DNA of 5,293 nucleotides from assembly GCA_023250755.1 (NCBI GenBank), contig JAHFAC010000085.1, positions 2,180 to 7,472 of the forward strand, given 5' to 3'. The notes below the pieces were generated by a model. That model did no database searches. It had not been told where the DNA came from and saw nothing but the letters and a program-made list of their open reading frames with translations. Each line of letters starts with the position of its first letter. Within the stretch, counting starts at the first letter, position 1. Origin of the DNA: Bacteriovoracaceae bacterium. Its GTDB lineage: Bacteria; Bdellovibrionota; UBA1018. The position numbers and the translations under genes were made by a program. Of this stretch, positions 1-5,293 are shown one piece after another.

Positions 1-235
1 TATCGTAAAAGCACACTGGTTTTCCGGCAATGAGCATGTCACCTTCAAAAGTCCCTTCAGGCCAGATACCTGAAAGGACTTTCATAAGGGTTGATTTTCC
101 GGCGCCATTTTCACCCAGGAGTGCAAGCACTTCTCCTGCATAGGCAGTCAAACTCACCTGGTCTAGTGCTCGAGTGCCCGGGAATGTTTTGGTAATTCCC
201 TTGAGTTCGAGCAAAGGAGGTGACTGAGCGGTCAT
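1..235 (-). CDS. xylG: Sugar (D-xylose-type) ABC importer ATP-binding protein, N-terminal part, cut by window edge
   Basis: Only the first 78 codons are present; the gene continues past the left edge. The product is the cytoplasmic ATPase that powers sugar import through an inner-membrane permease. A Walker A motif, GENGAGKST, lies at residues 41-49 (positions 89-115), preceded by the usual start of such domains ([20 protein letters not shown]). The stretch after Walker [17 protein letters not shown], resembles E. coli XylG (MKVLCGIYPHGSYEGE as I recall it) more than the ribose or galactose ATPases, hence the name. Members of this family normally carry two ATPase domains in about 500 residues, so the second domain and the Walker B and signature motifs should lie off-window. 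The ATG is 25 bp after the stop of the binding-protein gene, with no clear Shine-Dalgarno sequence, so translation may be coupled to that gene. The sugar is inferred from similarity and the neighbour and could be another pentose or hexose. Confidence 0.9.
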   Translation of the reverse strand, partial: MTAQSPPLLELKGITKTFPGTRALDQVSLTAYAGEVLALLGENGAGKSTLMKVLSGIWPEGTFEGDMLIAGKPVCFYD

Positions 236-260
236 TGGCTTTTTGGTTCGTTCAAATGGC

Positions 261-1298
261 TCAGTTTTTCAATAAAGCTGTTTTTCCATAGACTGCTTCG
301 CGGGTGTGGAAACCAGTTTTAATAATCCGTTCTTCAACCAGATTTTTATCCACGGGGAAAACGGGTGTATTGACCGTTTTTATTTTTGCCAAACCATTAA
401 AGACTTCAGAGTCATATTTTAGCGGCTGCTTTTGGGCGAGTGCCATCGCGGTTTCCGCAGCACGACGGGCCATGTCGTGAATTGAAATAAAGACTTCAAA
501 CTGTTGTTTTCCTGCAACAACGTCTTGGATGGCAGCTAAATCAGCATCGGCGCCTGCAACAAAAACTTTACCTGTCAGTTTTTGCTCCTCGAGGGCTTGG
601 ATTGCTCCATGGGCCATACCAGAGTTATTGGCAAGAATGGCTTGAATATTATTCTTTTGTTGGGTCAATGCATTTTCAGTCGTTTGCATGGCTAAGTTAG
701 GAGACCATCCCGGATGGTATTGCTTCACCACCAATTTGATTTTTGGATAATTTTTAAGCACGCTCATGACTCCCGCTGTTCGTGCTTCAGCCACGGAGTG
801 TCCCGCTTGCCCCATCAGAAGAACGTAGTTGCCTTCACCCCGAGTGAATTTCACGGCTGCTTCAGCTTGAAGTTGTCCGACCTTCATGCTGTCTTCAGTA
901 ATGTAGGCATCTATTGATGCATTTTTAATCAAGCGATCGTAGTCTACAACTGCAACGCCGTCTTCTTTTGCCTGCTTTACAAAAGAGGCCGCTGTATCTC
1001 CGTTGACGGGTTGAATGACTAATACCTGAATTCCTTGTGAGAGGAGATTATCAACTTCTGCGGCTTGATTTTGTTCACTATTATTACAGGAGGAAAAAAC
1101 AACTTGTCCCCCCATTTTTTGAACGGTTTCTTCAAAAACTTTTTTATCGCGCTGATAGCGTTCCTCTTGCATGGTACTTAGGATGAATCCGATTTTTGGG
1201 CCCTTTCCTTTTGCATTGAGCAAACTGCCGCTCGCGTTATTGAATGTAGGGGTTAAACCCAATGAAACCAGGACTAAAATACTAGATAAAAAACGCAT
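261..1298 (-). CDS. xylF: Periplasmic sugar-binding protein of ABC importer, D-xylose-binding type
   Basis: This 345-residue protein captures sugar in the periplasm and delivers it to an ABC permease. It is a type I periplasmic-binding fold of the ribose/xylose class. Residues 1 to about 22 form a signal peptide with a hydrophobic stretch ([13 protein letters not shown]) and no lipobox. Similarity to E. coli XylF runs throughout: EERYQRD (45-51) against LERWQKD, YDRLI (120-124), GAIQAL (231-236), GADADLAAI (249-257) and KTGFH (327-331). Residues matching the XylF sugar contacts as I recall them are present: R47, D121, R122, R173, W198, N225 and D251. The position of the contact lysine 242 in E. 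coli XylF appears to be I271, and the first aromatic contact is Tyr48 rather than Trp, so specificity may differ. The start is supported by AAGGGAG eight bases upstream and a promoter just beyond. It heads the operon with the ATPase gene. Xylose is the best guess; a related pentose or glucose is possible. Confidence 0.92.
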   Translation of the reverse strand: MRFLSSILVLVSLGLTPTFNNASGSLLNAKGKGPKIGFILSTMQEERYQRDKKVFEETVQKMGGQVVFSSCNNSEQNQAAEVDNLLSQGIQVLVIQPVNGDTAASFVKQAKEDGVAVVDYDRLIKNASIDAYITEDSMKVGQLQAEAAVKFTRGEGNYVLLMGQAGHSVAEARTAGVMSVLKNYPKIKLVVKQYHPGWSPNLAMQTTENALTQQKNNIQAILANNSGMAHGAIQALEEQKLTGKVFVAGADADLAAIQDVVAGKQQFEVFISIHDMARRAAETAMALAQKQPLKYDSEVFNGLAKIKTVNTPVFPVDKNLVEERIIKTGFHTREAVYGKTALLKN

Positions 1299-1306
1299 GA
1301 AATTTA

Positions 1307-1313
1307 CTCCCTT
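1307..1313 (-). promoter_or_regulatory. Ribosome binding site of xylF
   Basis: AAGGGAG on the minus strand sits eight bases before the ATG at 1298. It is the strongest Shine-Dalgarno match in the window and fixes the xylF start. Confidence 0.75.
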
Positions 1314-1334
1314 ATGTTAAATGGTGTCTTTCGG

Positions 1335-1363
1335 GTTTTAATTTCGCAGGCGCGCCCTGTCAA
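1335..1363 (-). promoter_or_regulatory. Predicted sigma-70-type promoter of the xylF-xylG operon
   Basis: Read on the minus strand, a perfect -35 box TTGACA (1358-1363) is followed by a 17-bp spacer and TAAAAC (1335-1340), which matches four of six -10 consensus bases. Transcription would start near 1328, giving a leader of about 30 bases that contains the xylF ribosome binding site. The spacer includes the palindrome GGCGCGCC (1349-1356), within a longer CAGG/CCTG-flanked segment, which a repressor could use. The promoter is inferred from box match and position only. Confidence 0.6.
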
Positions 1364-1380
1364 TCAATATACAGACGGGA

Positions 1381-1394
1381 TTTGGTAACCCAAA
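1381..1394. promoter_or_regulatory. Short inverted repeat upstream of xylF promoter, possible operator
   Basis: TTTGG-TAAC-CCAAA is an inverted repeat with perfect 5-bp arms. Its centre lies about 60 bp upstream of the predicted xylF transcription start, a typical activator position, within the divergent region. Arms this short can arise by chance. It does not match the CRP consensus (TGTGA-N6-TCACA). Confidence 0.25.
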
Positions 1395-1418
1395 ATAACG
1401 CATTGCAGTATTTTAGGG

Positions 1419-1434
1419 GTGTATGATCATAGAC
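1419..1434. promoter_or_regulatory. Near-perfect 16-bp palindrome before the cyclic-nucleotide-binding gene, possible operator
   Basis: GTGTATGATCATAGAC has 8-bp arms with a single mismatched pair, and its core TATGATCATA is a perfect 10-bp palindrome. It covers the upstream candidate start codon (1423) and a TATGAT resembling a -10 box (1422-1427), although no good -35 box lies at the right distance. If it is a control site, translation would start at 1477 instead. The function is inferred from symmetry and position. Confidence 0.3.
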
Positions 1435-1476
1435 TTCTTGAGTGGTGATGCACCTTCTGGCACCATTATAAGGATA

Positions 1477-2067
1477 ATGAGCAAACCAGTGCCAAAAAGC
1501 TTCAAGACAGGTCAGGCCTTGTTTAAGGAGGGTGAGCCGTCCAAAAGTATATTCATCATTAAAAAGGGAAGCGTAGGAATCCGGAAGATTAAGGGGAGTG
1601 CTTTTGTAGAAATTGCTCGTGTCTATACCAATGAAGTGTTGGGAGAGCTTTCGTTTTTTGATCGATTACCACGTAGTGCTTCGGCTGTGGCACTGACGGA
1701 TGTAGAAGCTTTGGAAATTACGTTTAATGATCTAGACAAAGTTTACGCTACTGTCCCGGATTATATGAAAACCATTATTGCCGCGCTTGCAGAGCGATTG
1801 CGCAAGGCAAATGACACGATCCGTCGTCTTCAGAAAAATATCGTTCCGGGTGAAACCACTGAAGGAGAAGGTAAAGAAGGCGCTAAAAAAGAGGGCAAAG
1901 AGACGGGAGAGAAAAAAGGAGAAGGAGCAGCAGCGGATGAGGTCTCCTTTGCTAGTGGTACGGCGATGAGTGAAGAATCAAAAGTTGAACCAGCTCAGGC
2001 AGGGGTCGCAAAACCTGAAGAGAAACCTGCAGCGGCCTCAGTTGATAAAGGGGACAAAAAATCCTAG
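1477..2067 (+). CDS. Cyclic-nucleotide-binding domain protein with charged low-complexity tail
   Basis: With the start at 1477 the product has 196 residues. Residues 7 to about 100 form a CRP/PKA-type cyclic-nucleotide-binding beta-roll. The phosphate-binding cassette reads GELSFFDRLPRSASAVA (56-72); E57 and R66 are where the ribose-binding glutamate and phosphate-binding arginine of this family lie, so ligand binding looks possible. A helix at about 97-120 (MKTIIAALAERLRKANDTIRRLQK) could form a coiled coil. No helix-turn-helix, kinase or channel domain follows. Instead, residues 125-196 are rich in Glu, Lys, Gly and Ala and probably disordered. There is no signal peptide, so it should be cytoplasmic. 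The same frame opens at 1423 and would add 18 residues. I prefer 1477 because the family fold starts right after it and AAGGA (1470-1474) precedes it, though that is only two bases away. The preference is not firm. It lies 33 bp before the glycosidase gene and may share its transcript. Its output is unknown. Confidence 0.85.
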   Translation: MSKPVPKSFKTGQALFKEGEPSKSIFIIKKGSVGIRKIKGSAFVEIARVYTNEVLGELSFFDRLPRSASAVALTDVEALEITFNDLDKVYATVPDYMKTIIAALAERLRKANDTIRRLQKNIVPGETTEGEGKEGAKKEGKETGEKKGEGAAADEVSFASGTAMSEESKVEPAQAGVAKPEEKPAAASVDKGDKKS

Positions 2068-2088
2068 ACCCTGTTCTATAGTCATGGG

Positions 2089-2094
2089 AAAGGA
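2089..2094 (+). promoter_or_regulatory. Ribosome binding site of the GH1 gene
   Basis: AAAGGA lies six bases before the ATG at 2101. It supports that start, which in turn places a lipoprotein signal at the N-terminus. Confidence 0.65.
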
Positions 2095-2100
2095 ATAAAA

Positions 2101-3480
2101 ATGAGGTTTGGGGCGGTGCTCATTTCGCTTATCTTATTGTCTTGCACTGCTCACAATCCGCGTGCTCAGGAGCCTGTGATCCAGTTTCCCCCCGGTTTTC
2201 GTTGGTGTGTTGCCACCTCTTCTCATCAGATTGAGGGAAATAATCAGAATAGTGATTGGTGGGATTGGGAACAGATTCCCGGAAAAATTCGAAATGGCGA
2301 AAAATCCGGAGAGGCCTGTGATCATTGGAACCATTTGGATGAGGATGTTGGACATCTCAAAGAACTCCATGTCCATCAGTATCGGTTTTCTGTGGAGTGG
2401 GCCAAGCTTGAGCCTCAACCGGGTGTGTGGGACATGAAAGCGGTTCAACATTACCGCGAAGAATTGCATTTGCTCCGTCAGGCGGGGATTGAGCCGATGA
2501 TCACCCTACATCATTTCACGTTTCCAAGATGGGTCCGTGAAAAAGGAGGGTGGGAGTGGGAAGGCATTGCGGCTGCCTTTGGCCGATTTACTGGATTTGT
2601 TTTCAGCGAAATCGGTCCAGAGGTTCGTGATTGGATTACAGTCAATGAGCCAATGGTACATTTAGCAGCGGGTTATTTATCAGGAGCAACCCCTCCTGGA
2701 CAAAAAAGAGAGCTCAAAGGGATGATCGCCCCACTGCGTGGATTGCTCCGTGCTCATGCGGTCGCTTATCACGAACTGCATCGCCTAGCAGATCTGACAA
2801 AGGCTACGCCTGTGCGAGTGGGAATGGCCCATCATCTTCGGATTTTTGATCCCAACTGGGCGTGGAGTCCCCTGGATATTGCATTTGCCTATTGGCTTGA
2901 CCAAGCTTTTAACTGGGCCTTGAGTGAGTCACTTGAATCAGGGCGACTTCAGATTTCCATGCCATTCACCCTCAATGTAAATGAAGAAGTTCCAGAGCTT
3001 AAAAACACGCAAGATTTTTTCGGCATCAACTATTACTCTAGGGACATGGTCAGTTTTTCGATTTCATCGCCGACGGGTTTCGAGCTTCGAGTGAATGGAA
3101 ATTCTGAAAAAAACGATATGGGTTGGGAGATTTACCCCGAAGGATTTTATAGAATTTTGAAAGCAGTGGCACAACACTTTCCGGGCAAGCCAATCCTGGT
3201 TACAGAAAATGGATTGGCGGATTCGACTGATCATCAGCGGGAAAAATTCTTGAGGGATCATTTGGAGGCTATGGCCCAGGCAATTCAAGAAGGTGTTCCG
3301 GTTGAGGGTTATTGCCATTGGTCATTGATGGACAATTTTGAGTGGACCGATGGTTTCTCTCCCCGTTTTGGACTTTTTGAGGTCAATTATCTGACCCAAA
3401 GCCGTGTGCTTCGCCCCAGCGGCCGATTTTTTTCTGATGTGGCAAAGGTGAATTCTTTTATTAACTCTAACAGGGAATAA
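2101..3480 (+). CDS. Family 1 glycoside hydrolase (beta-glucosidase-like) with lipoprotein signal
   Basis: This 459-residue enzyme belongs to glycoside hydrolase family 1, retaining enzymes that release the terminal beta-linked sugar from glycosides. It covers a full GH1 TIM barrel. The acid/base glutamate is E183 in TVNEP (180-184) and the nucleophile is E369 in VTENG (367-371). Sugar-binding residues typical of the family are also seen: Q43 in HQIEG, H138 in LHHFTFP, Y312 in NYY, W407 and E414-W415 in DNFEW. It should therefore be active. Residues 1-14 are a short hydrophobic signal ending in the lipobox LLSC, with C15 as the predicted lipidated residue; the Thr after it favours the outer membrane under the E. 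coli sorting rule. Most bacterial GH1 enzymes are cytoplasmic, so this location is unusual. The gene follows the cyclic-nucleotide-binding gene by 33 bp with no terminator between, suggesting an operon. The substrate cannot be told from sequence: beta-glucosides, galactosides or xylosides are possible, the last hinted at by the nearby xylose-type importer. Confidence 0.93.
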   Translation: MRFGAVLISLILLSCTAHNPRAQEPVIQFPPGFRWCVATSSHQIEGNNQNSDWWDWEQIPGKIRNGEKSGEACDHWNHLDEDVGHLKELHVHQYRFSVEWAKLEPQPGVWDMKAVQHYREELHLLRQAGIEPMITLHHFTFPRWVREKGGWEWEGIAAAFGRFTGFVFSEIGPEVRDWITVNEPMVHLAAGYLSGATPPGQKRELKGMIAPLRGLLRAHAVAYHELHRLADLTKATPVRVGMAHHLRIFDPNWAWSPLDIAFAYWLDQAFNWALSESLESGRLQISMPFTLNVNEEVPELKNTQDFFGINYYSRDMVSFSISSPTGFELRVNGNSEKNDMGWEIYPEGFYRILKAVAQHFPGKPILVTENGLADSTDHQREKFLRDHLEAMAQAIQEGVPVEGYCHWSLMDNFEWTDGFSPRFGLFEVNYLTQSRVLRPSGRFFSDVAKVNSFINSNRE

Positions 3481-3490
3481 CTGTGAACGC

Positions 3491-3955
3491 TCAGGCACCC
3501 AGCTGGCGAATTGCCTCGTAAACCGCGATGCTGACGGCATTGGAGAGATTCAGGGATCTCACTCTTGCGTCGTAAAGAGGGATTCGTACAGTTTCAGTAG
3601 TATGAGCATTGATGAGTGATTCAGGGAGGCCTGCCGTTTCTTTGCCAAAAATCAAATATGTGCCGGGCTCGAACCGGTGTTCAAAAAGGATGTGTCCTGA
3701 TTTTTTTGAAAAAAAGACTTTAGGAGTGTCGATTGGGATTGCTTTCAAAAACGCTTCAAGATGGGAATGCTTCACTACTTTGAGATGTTCCCAATAATCC
3801 AGCCCTGCTCGCTTGAGTTGGGAGTCTGTGATTTCAAACCCTAAAGGCTCCACAAGGTGCAAGGTGCTTCCGGTGGCAAGACAGAGTCGTCCAATCGATC
3901 CGGTATTTTGTGGAATTTCGGGTTCGACCAAGACAACGTGAAGGGAGTGGGGCAT
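3491..3955 (-). CDS. trmL: tRNA (cytidine/uridine(34)-2'-O)-methyltransferase
   Basis: This 154-residue cytoplasmic SPOUT methyltransferase uses S-adenosylmethionine to methylate the 2'-OH of the wobble nucleotide; in E. coli the targets are the two tRNA-Leu species with CmAA and cmnm5UmAA anticodons. All family motifs are visible: PEIPQNTGSIGRLC (12-25, with N17 and R23), AGLDYWE (50-56), YLIFGKETAGLP (100-111) and RIPLYDARVRSLNLSNAVSIAVYEA split over 124-148, which forms the knotted cofactor site. Length and alignment match E. coli TrmL (formerly YibK, about 157 residues) from end to end. It starts 10 bp after the asnS stop. The nearest Shine-Dalgarno-like sequence, AAGG at 3972-3975, is 16 bases away, so translation probably depends on coupling to asnS. 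Its stop is 10 bp from the stop of the opposing GH1 gene. Confidence 0.95.
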   Translation of the reverse strand: MPHSLHVVLVEPEIPQNTGSIGRLCLATGSTLHLVEPLGFEITDSQLKRAGLDYWEHLKVVKHSHLEAFLKAIPIDTPKVFFSKKSGHILFEHRFEPGTYLIFGKETAGLPESLINAHTTETVRIPLYDARVRSLNLSNAVSIAVYEAIRQLGA

Positions 3956-3965
3956 ACGAAATTTA

Positions 3966-5288
3966 TCAGGGCCTTAGTGTGTTCAGCATTCTTGGATAGG
4001 GGATGGTCTCACGCACATGCTCGACGCCGGTGATCCAAGCGACGGTTCGTTCAATACCAAGGCCAAAGCCGGCATGAGGAACAGATCCGTAGCGGCGCAG
4101 GTCGAGATACCAGGAGTAATCTTCTTCTTTGAGCCCGTGTTCAGCGATTCGGCGTTTGAGTGTCTCAATGCTTTCTTCTCTCTGTCCGCCCCCAATGACT
4201 TCACCATAGCCATCGGGTGCGATGAGATCGCAGCCCATCGCATAACGACCGCTGCCTGAAACACCAGGGCCTCCGATGACATCACACTGTTTGAAATAGA
4301 ACGCTTTGATTTGGGAGGGCATGTGGTGGATAAAAACAGGTTTTCCGAATTCTTCACCCAGCGCAGCTTCATGCGGAGCTCCGAAGTCTTCGCCCCACGG
4401 AATTGCGATTCCCCGTTTTTCGAGAATTTTTACAGCATCATCGTAGCTCACTCGCGGGAAGGGTCTCCGAATCAGTTCTAATTTAGAAAGATCGCGCTCA
4501 AGCATTTTAAGTTCGGCTCCTCGACGAGCAACAACAGTCTGGACGACGTATTCAACGAACTCTTCGGCAAGCTTCATGGTGTCTTCGAGGTCGTAGTAGG
4601 CCATCTCGGGTTCGACCATCCAAAACTCGGTCAGATGCTTACGGGTTTTGGATTTTTCGGCCCGAAAGGTGGGGCCGAAGACATAGATTTTTCCGAATGC
4701 CATGGCGCCCGTTTCGCCATAGAGCTGGCCGGATTGAGTTAAATAGGCTTTTTCATCGAAATACGGAGTTGAAAAAAGCGTCGAGGTTCCCTCGCAGGAG
4801 CTGGGCGTGAGAATCGGTGCATCGAAACGAATGAATCCACGATGGTCATAAAATTCACAGATCGTGCGCATGATCTCTGACCTGACACGAAGAGCGGCCC
4901 ATTGGCGTGAACTTCGGATCCAAAGATGACGGTTTTGCATCAAGAACTCAACGCCGTGCTCTTTGGGCGAGATGGGGTAATTCTCGGCGATTTGATAAAT
5001 CTTCAGAGATTGGACATTTATCTCATACCCACCTGGAGATCTGGGTTCTTTGCGAAGTTTACCCGTTACTTCGATCGACGACTCTTGTGTGAGCTGGTCT
5101 GCGTTTTGAAAGGTCTCTTCGCTGCATTCACCTTTGACTAAAACCCCTTGCATCAAGCCTGTACCGTCGCGAAGGACGAGAAACTTAATCTTGCCCGAAC
5201 TTCGCTTATTATAAAGCCAACCCCTGACGGTGACGACCTGGCCGTCCCGTTGAGCTGCGTCTTCGATGTAGAAGCGGTCGTTCGTCAT
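3966..5288 (-). CDS. asnS: Asparagine--tRNA ligase
   Basis: This 440-residue class IIb aminoacyl-tRNA synthetase attaches asparagine to tRNA-Asn in the cytoplasm, probably as a homodimer. An OB-fold anticodon-binding domain covers about residues 18-100 ([23 protein letters not shown] region). The catalytic domain follows with motif 1 near 150-165 ([13 protein letters not shown]), motif 2 with FRAE (208-211) and [11 protein letters not shown] (218-228), and motif 3 [15 protein letters not shown] (407-421). EFWMVEPE and the ending [16 protein letters not shown] mark it as AsnRS rather than AspRS. Length is normal for the short bacterial form (about 430-470). A Gly/Ser-rich segment at about 338-348 ([11 protein letters not shown]) looks several residues longer than in the E. 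coli and Bacillus enzymes as I recall them. The ATG is five bases from the right edge, so the promoter and ribosome binding site are outside the window. It is the first visible gene of a likely asnS-trmL transcript. Confidence 0.97.
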   Translation of the reverse strand: MTNDRFYIEDAAQRDGQVVTVRGWLYNKRSSGKIKFLVLRDGTGLMQGVLVKGECSEETFQNADQLTQESSIEVTGKLRKEPRSPGGYEINVQSLKIYQIAENYPISPKEHGVEFLMQNRHLWIRSSRQWAALRVRSEIMRTICEFYDHRGFIRFDAPILTPSSCEGTSTLFSTPYFDEKAYLTQSGQLYGETGAMAFGKIYVFGPTFRAEKSKTRKHLTEFWMVEPEMAYYDLEDTMKLAEEFVEYVVQTVVARRGAELKMLERDLSKLELIRRPFPRVSYDDAVKILEKRGIAIPWGEDFGAPHEAALGEEFGKPVFIHHMPSQIKAFYFKQCDVIGGPGVSGSGRYAMGCDLIAPDGYGEVIGGGQREESIETLKRRIAEHGLKEEDYSWYLDLRRYGSVPHAGFGLGIERTVAWITGVEHVRETIPYPRMLNTLRP

Positions 5289-5293
5289 AAACT

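Noticed and set aside
236..260. Gap between xylF and xylG, considered for a terminator or attenuator
   Set aside because: Only 25 bp with no hairpin; it looks like an ordinary operon junction.
714..917. Open frame of 67 codons antisense to xylF
   Set aside because: The xylF frame is intact with conserved sugar-binding residues; the antisense product is Cys/His-containing by chance and resembles nothing I know.
1299..1476. Search for tRNA, riboswitch or CRISPR-like structure in the divergent region
   Set aside because: No repeats in series, no cloverleaf, and no conserved riboswitch core were seen; the region is explained by promoter elements and short palindromes.
1477..2067. Cyclic-nucleotide-binding protein as a CRP/FNR transcription factor for the sugar genes
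   Set aside because: No helix-turn-helix follows the nucleotide-binding domain; the C-terminal part is low-complexity and charged.
2134..2469. Open frame of 111 codons antisense to the GH1 gene
   Set aside because: It lies wholly inside a gene with full GH1 similarity, has no recognisable domain, and is best seen as a shadow of the real frame.
3424..3431. T-run near the end of the GH1 gene, considered as a terminator
   Set aside because: The sequence before it forms no convincing stable hairpin, and it lies inside the coding sequence about 50 bp before the stop.
3983..4372. Open frame of 129 codons in another minus-strand frame of asnS
   Set aside because: The asnS frame has continuous synthetase similarity here including motif 3; the alternative product has no recognisable features.

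Overview
This window holds six protein-coding genes, one of them cut by the window edge, and is almost fully coding. The layout and gene content fit a Gram-negative bacterium with a periplasm: there is a secreted sugar-binding protein and a predicted lipoprotein enzyme. The cyclic-nucleotide-binding protein resembles, from memory only, small single-domain proteins common in Bdellovibrio-type bacteria. I suggest Bdellovibrionota/Oligoflexia as a tentative guess, since no marker gene here settles it. The asparaginyl-tRNA synthetase shows that Asn-tRNA can be made directly.

Left part, minus strand (1-1298): a D-xylose-type ABC importer operon. It has a periplasmic binding protein (xylF-like) followed 25 bp later by the ATPase (xylG-like), which runs off the left edge. 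A permease gene (xylH) would be expected beyond the edge. A well-formed sigma-70-type promoter (TTGACA, 17 bp, TAAAAC) and a good ribosome binding site precede xylF.

Middle (1299-1476): the divergent control region. It contains the xylF promoter and two short inverted repeats that could be operators. It separates the importer from a plus-strand pair: a cyclic-nucleotide-binding protein with a Lys/Glu/Gly-rich tail (start uncertain, 1423 or 1477), and 33 bp downstream a family 1 glycoside hydrolase with a lipoprotein signal. A surface or periplasmic glycosidase next to a sugar importer suggests, but does not prove, that glycosides are hydrolysed outside the cytoplasm and the released sugar is imported.

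Right part, minus strand (3491-5288): asnS followed 10 bp later by trmL, a translation-related pair probably made on one transcript starting beyond the right edge. trmL converges on the glycosidase gene with only 10 bp between stop codons and no visible terminator.

Nothing here amounts to a clearly new system. The items most worth a second look are the exported GH1 enzyme, its pairing with the cyclic-nucleotide sensor, and the inverted repeats in the divergent promoter region.
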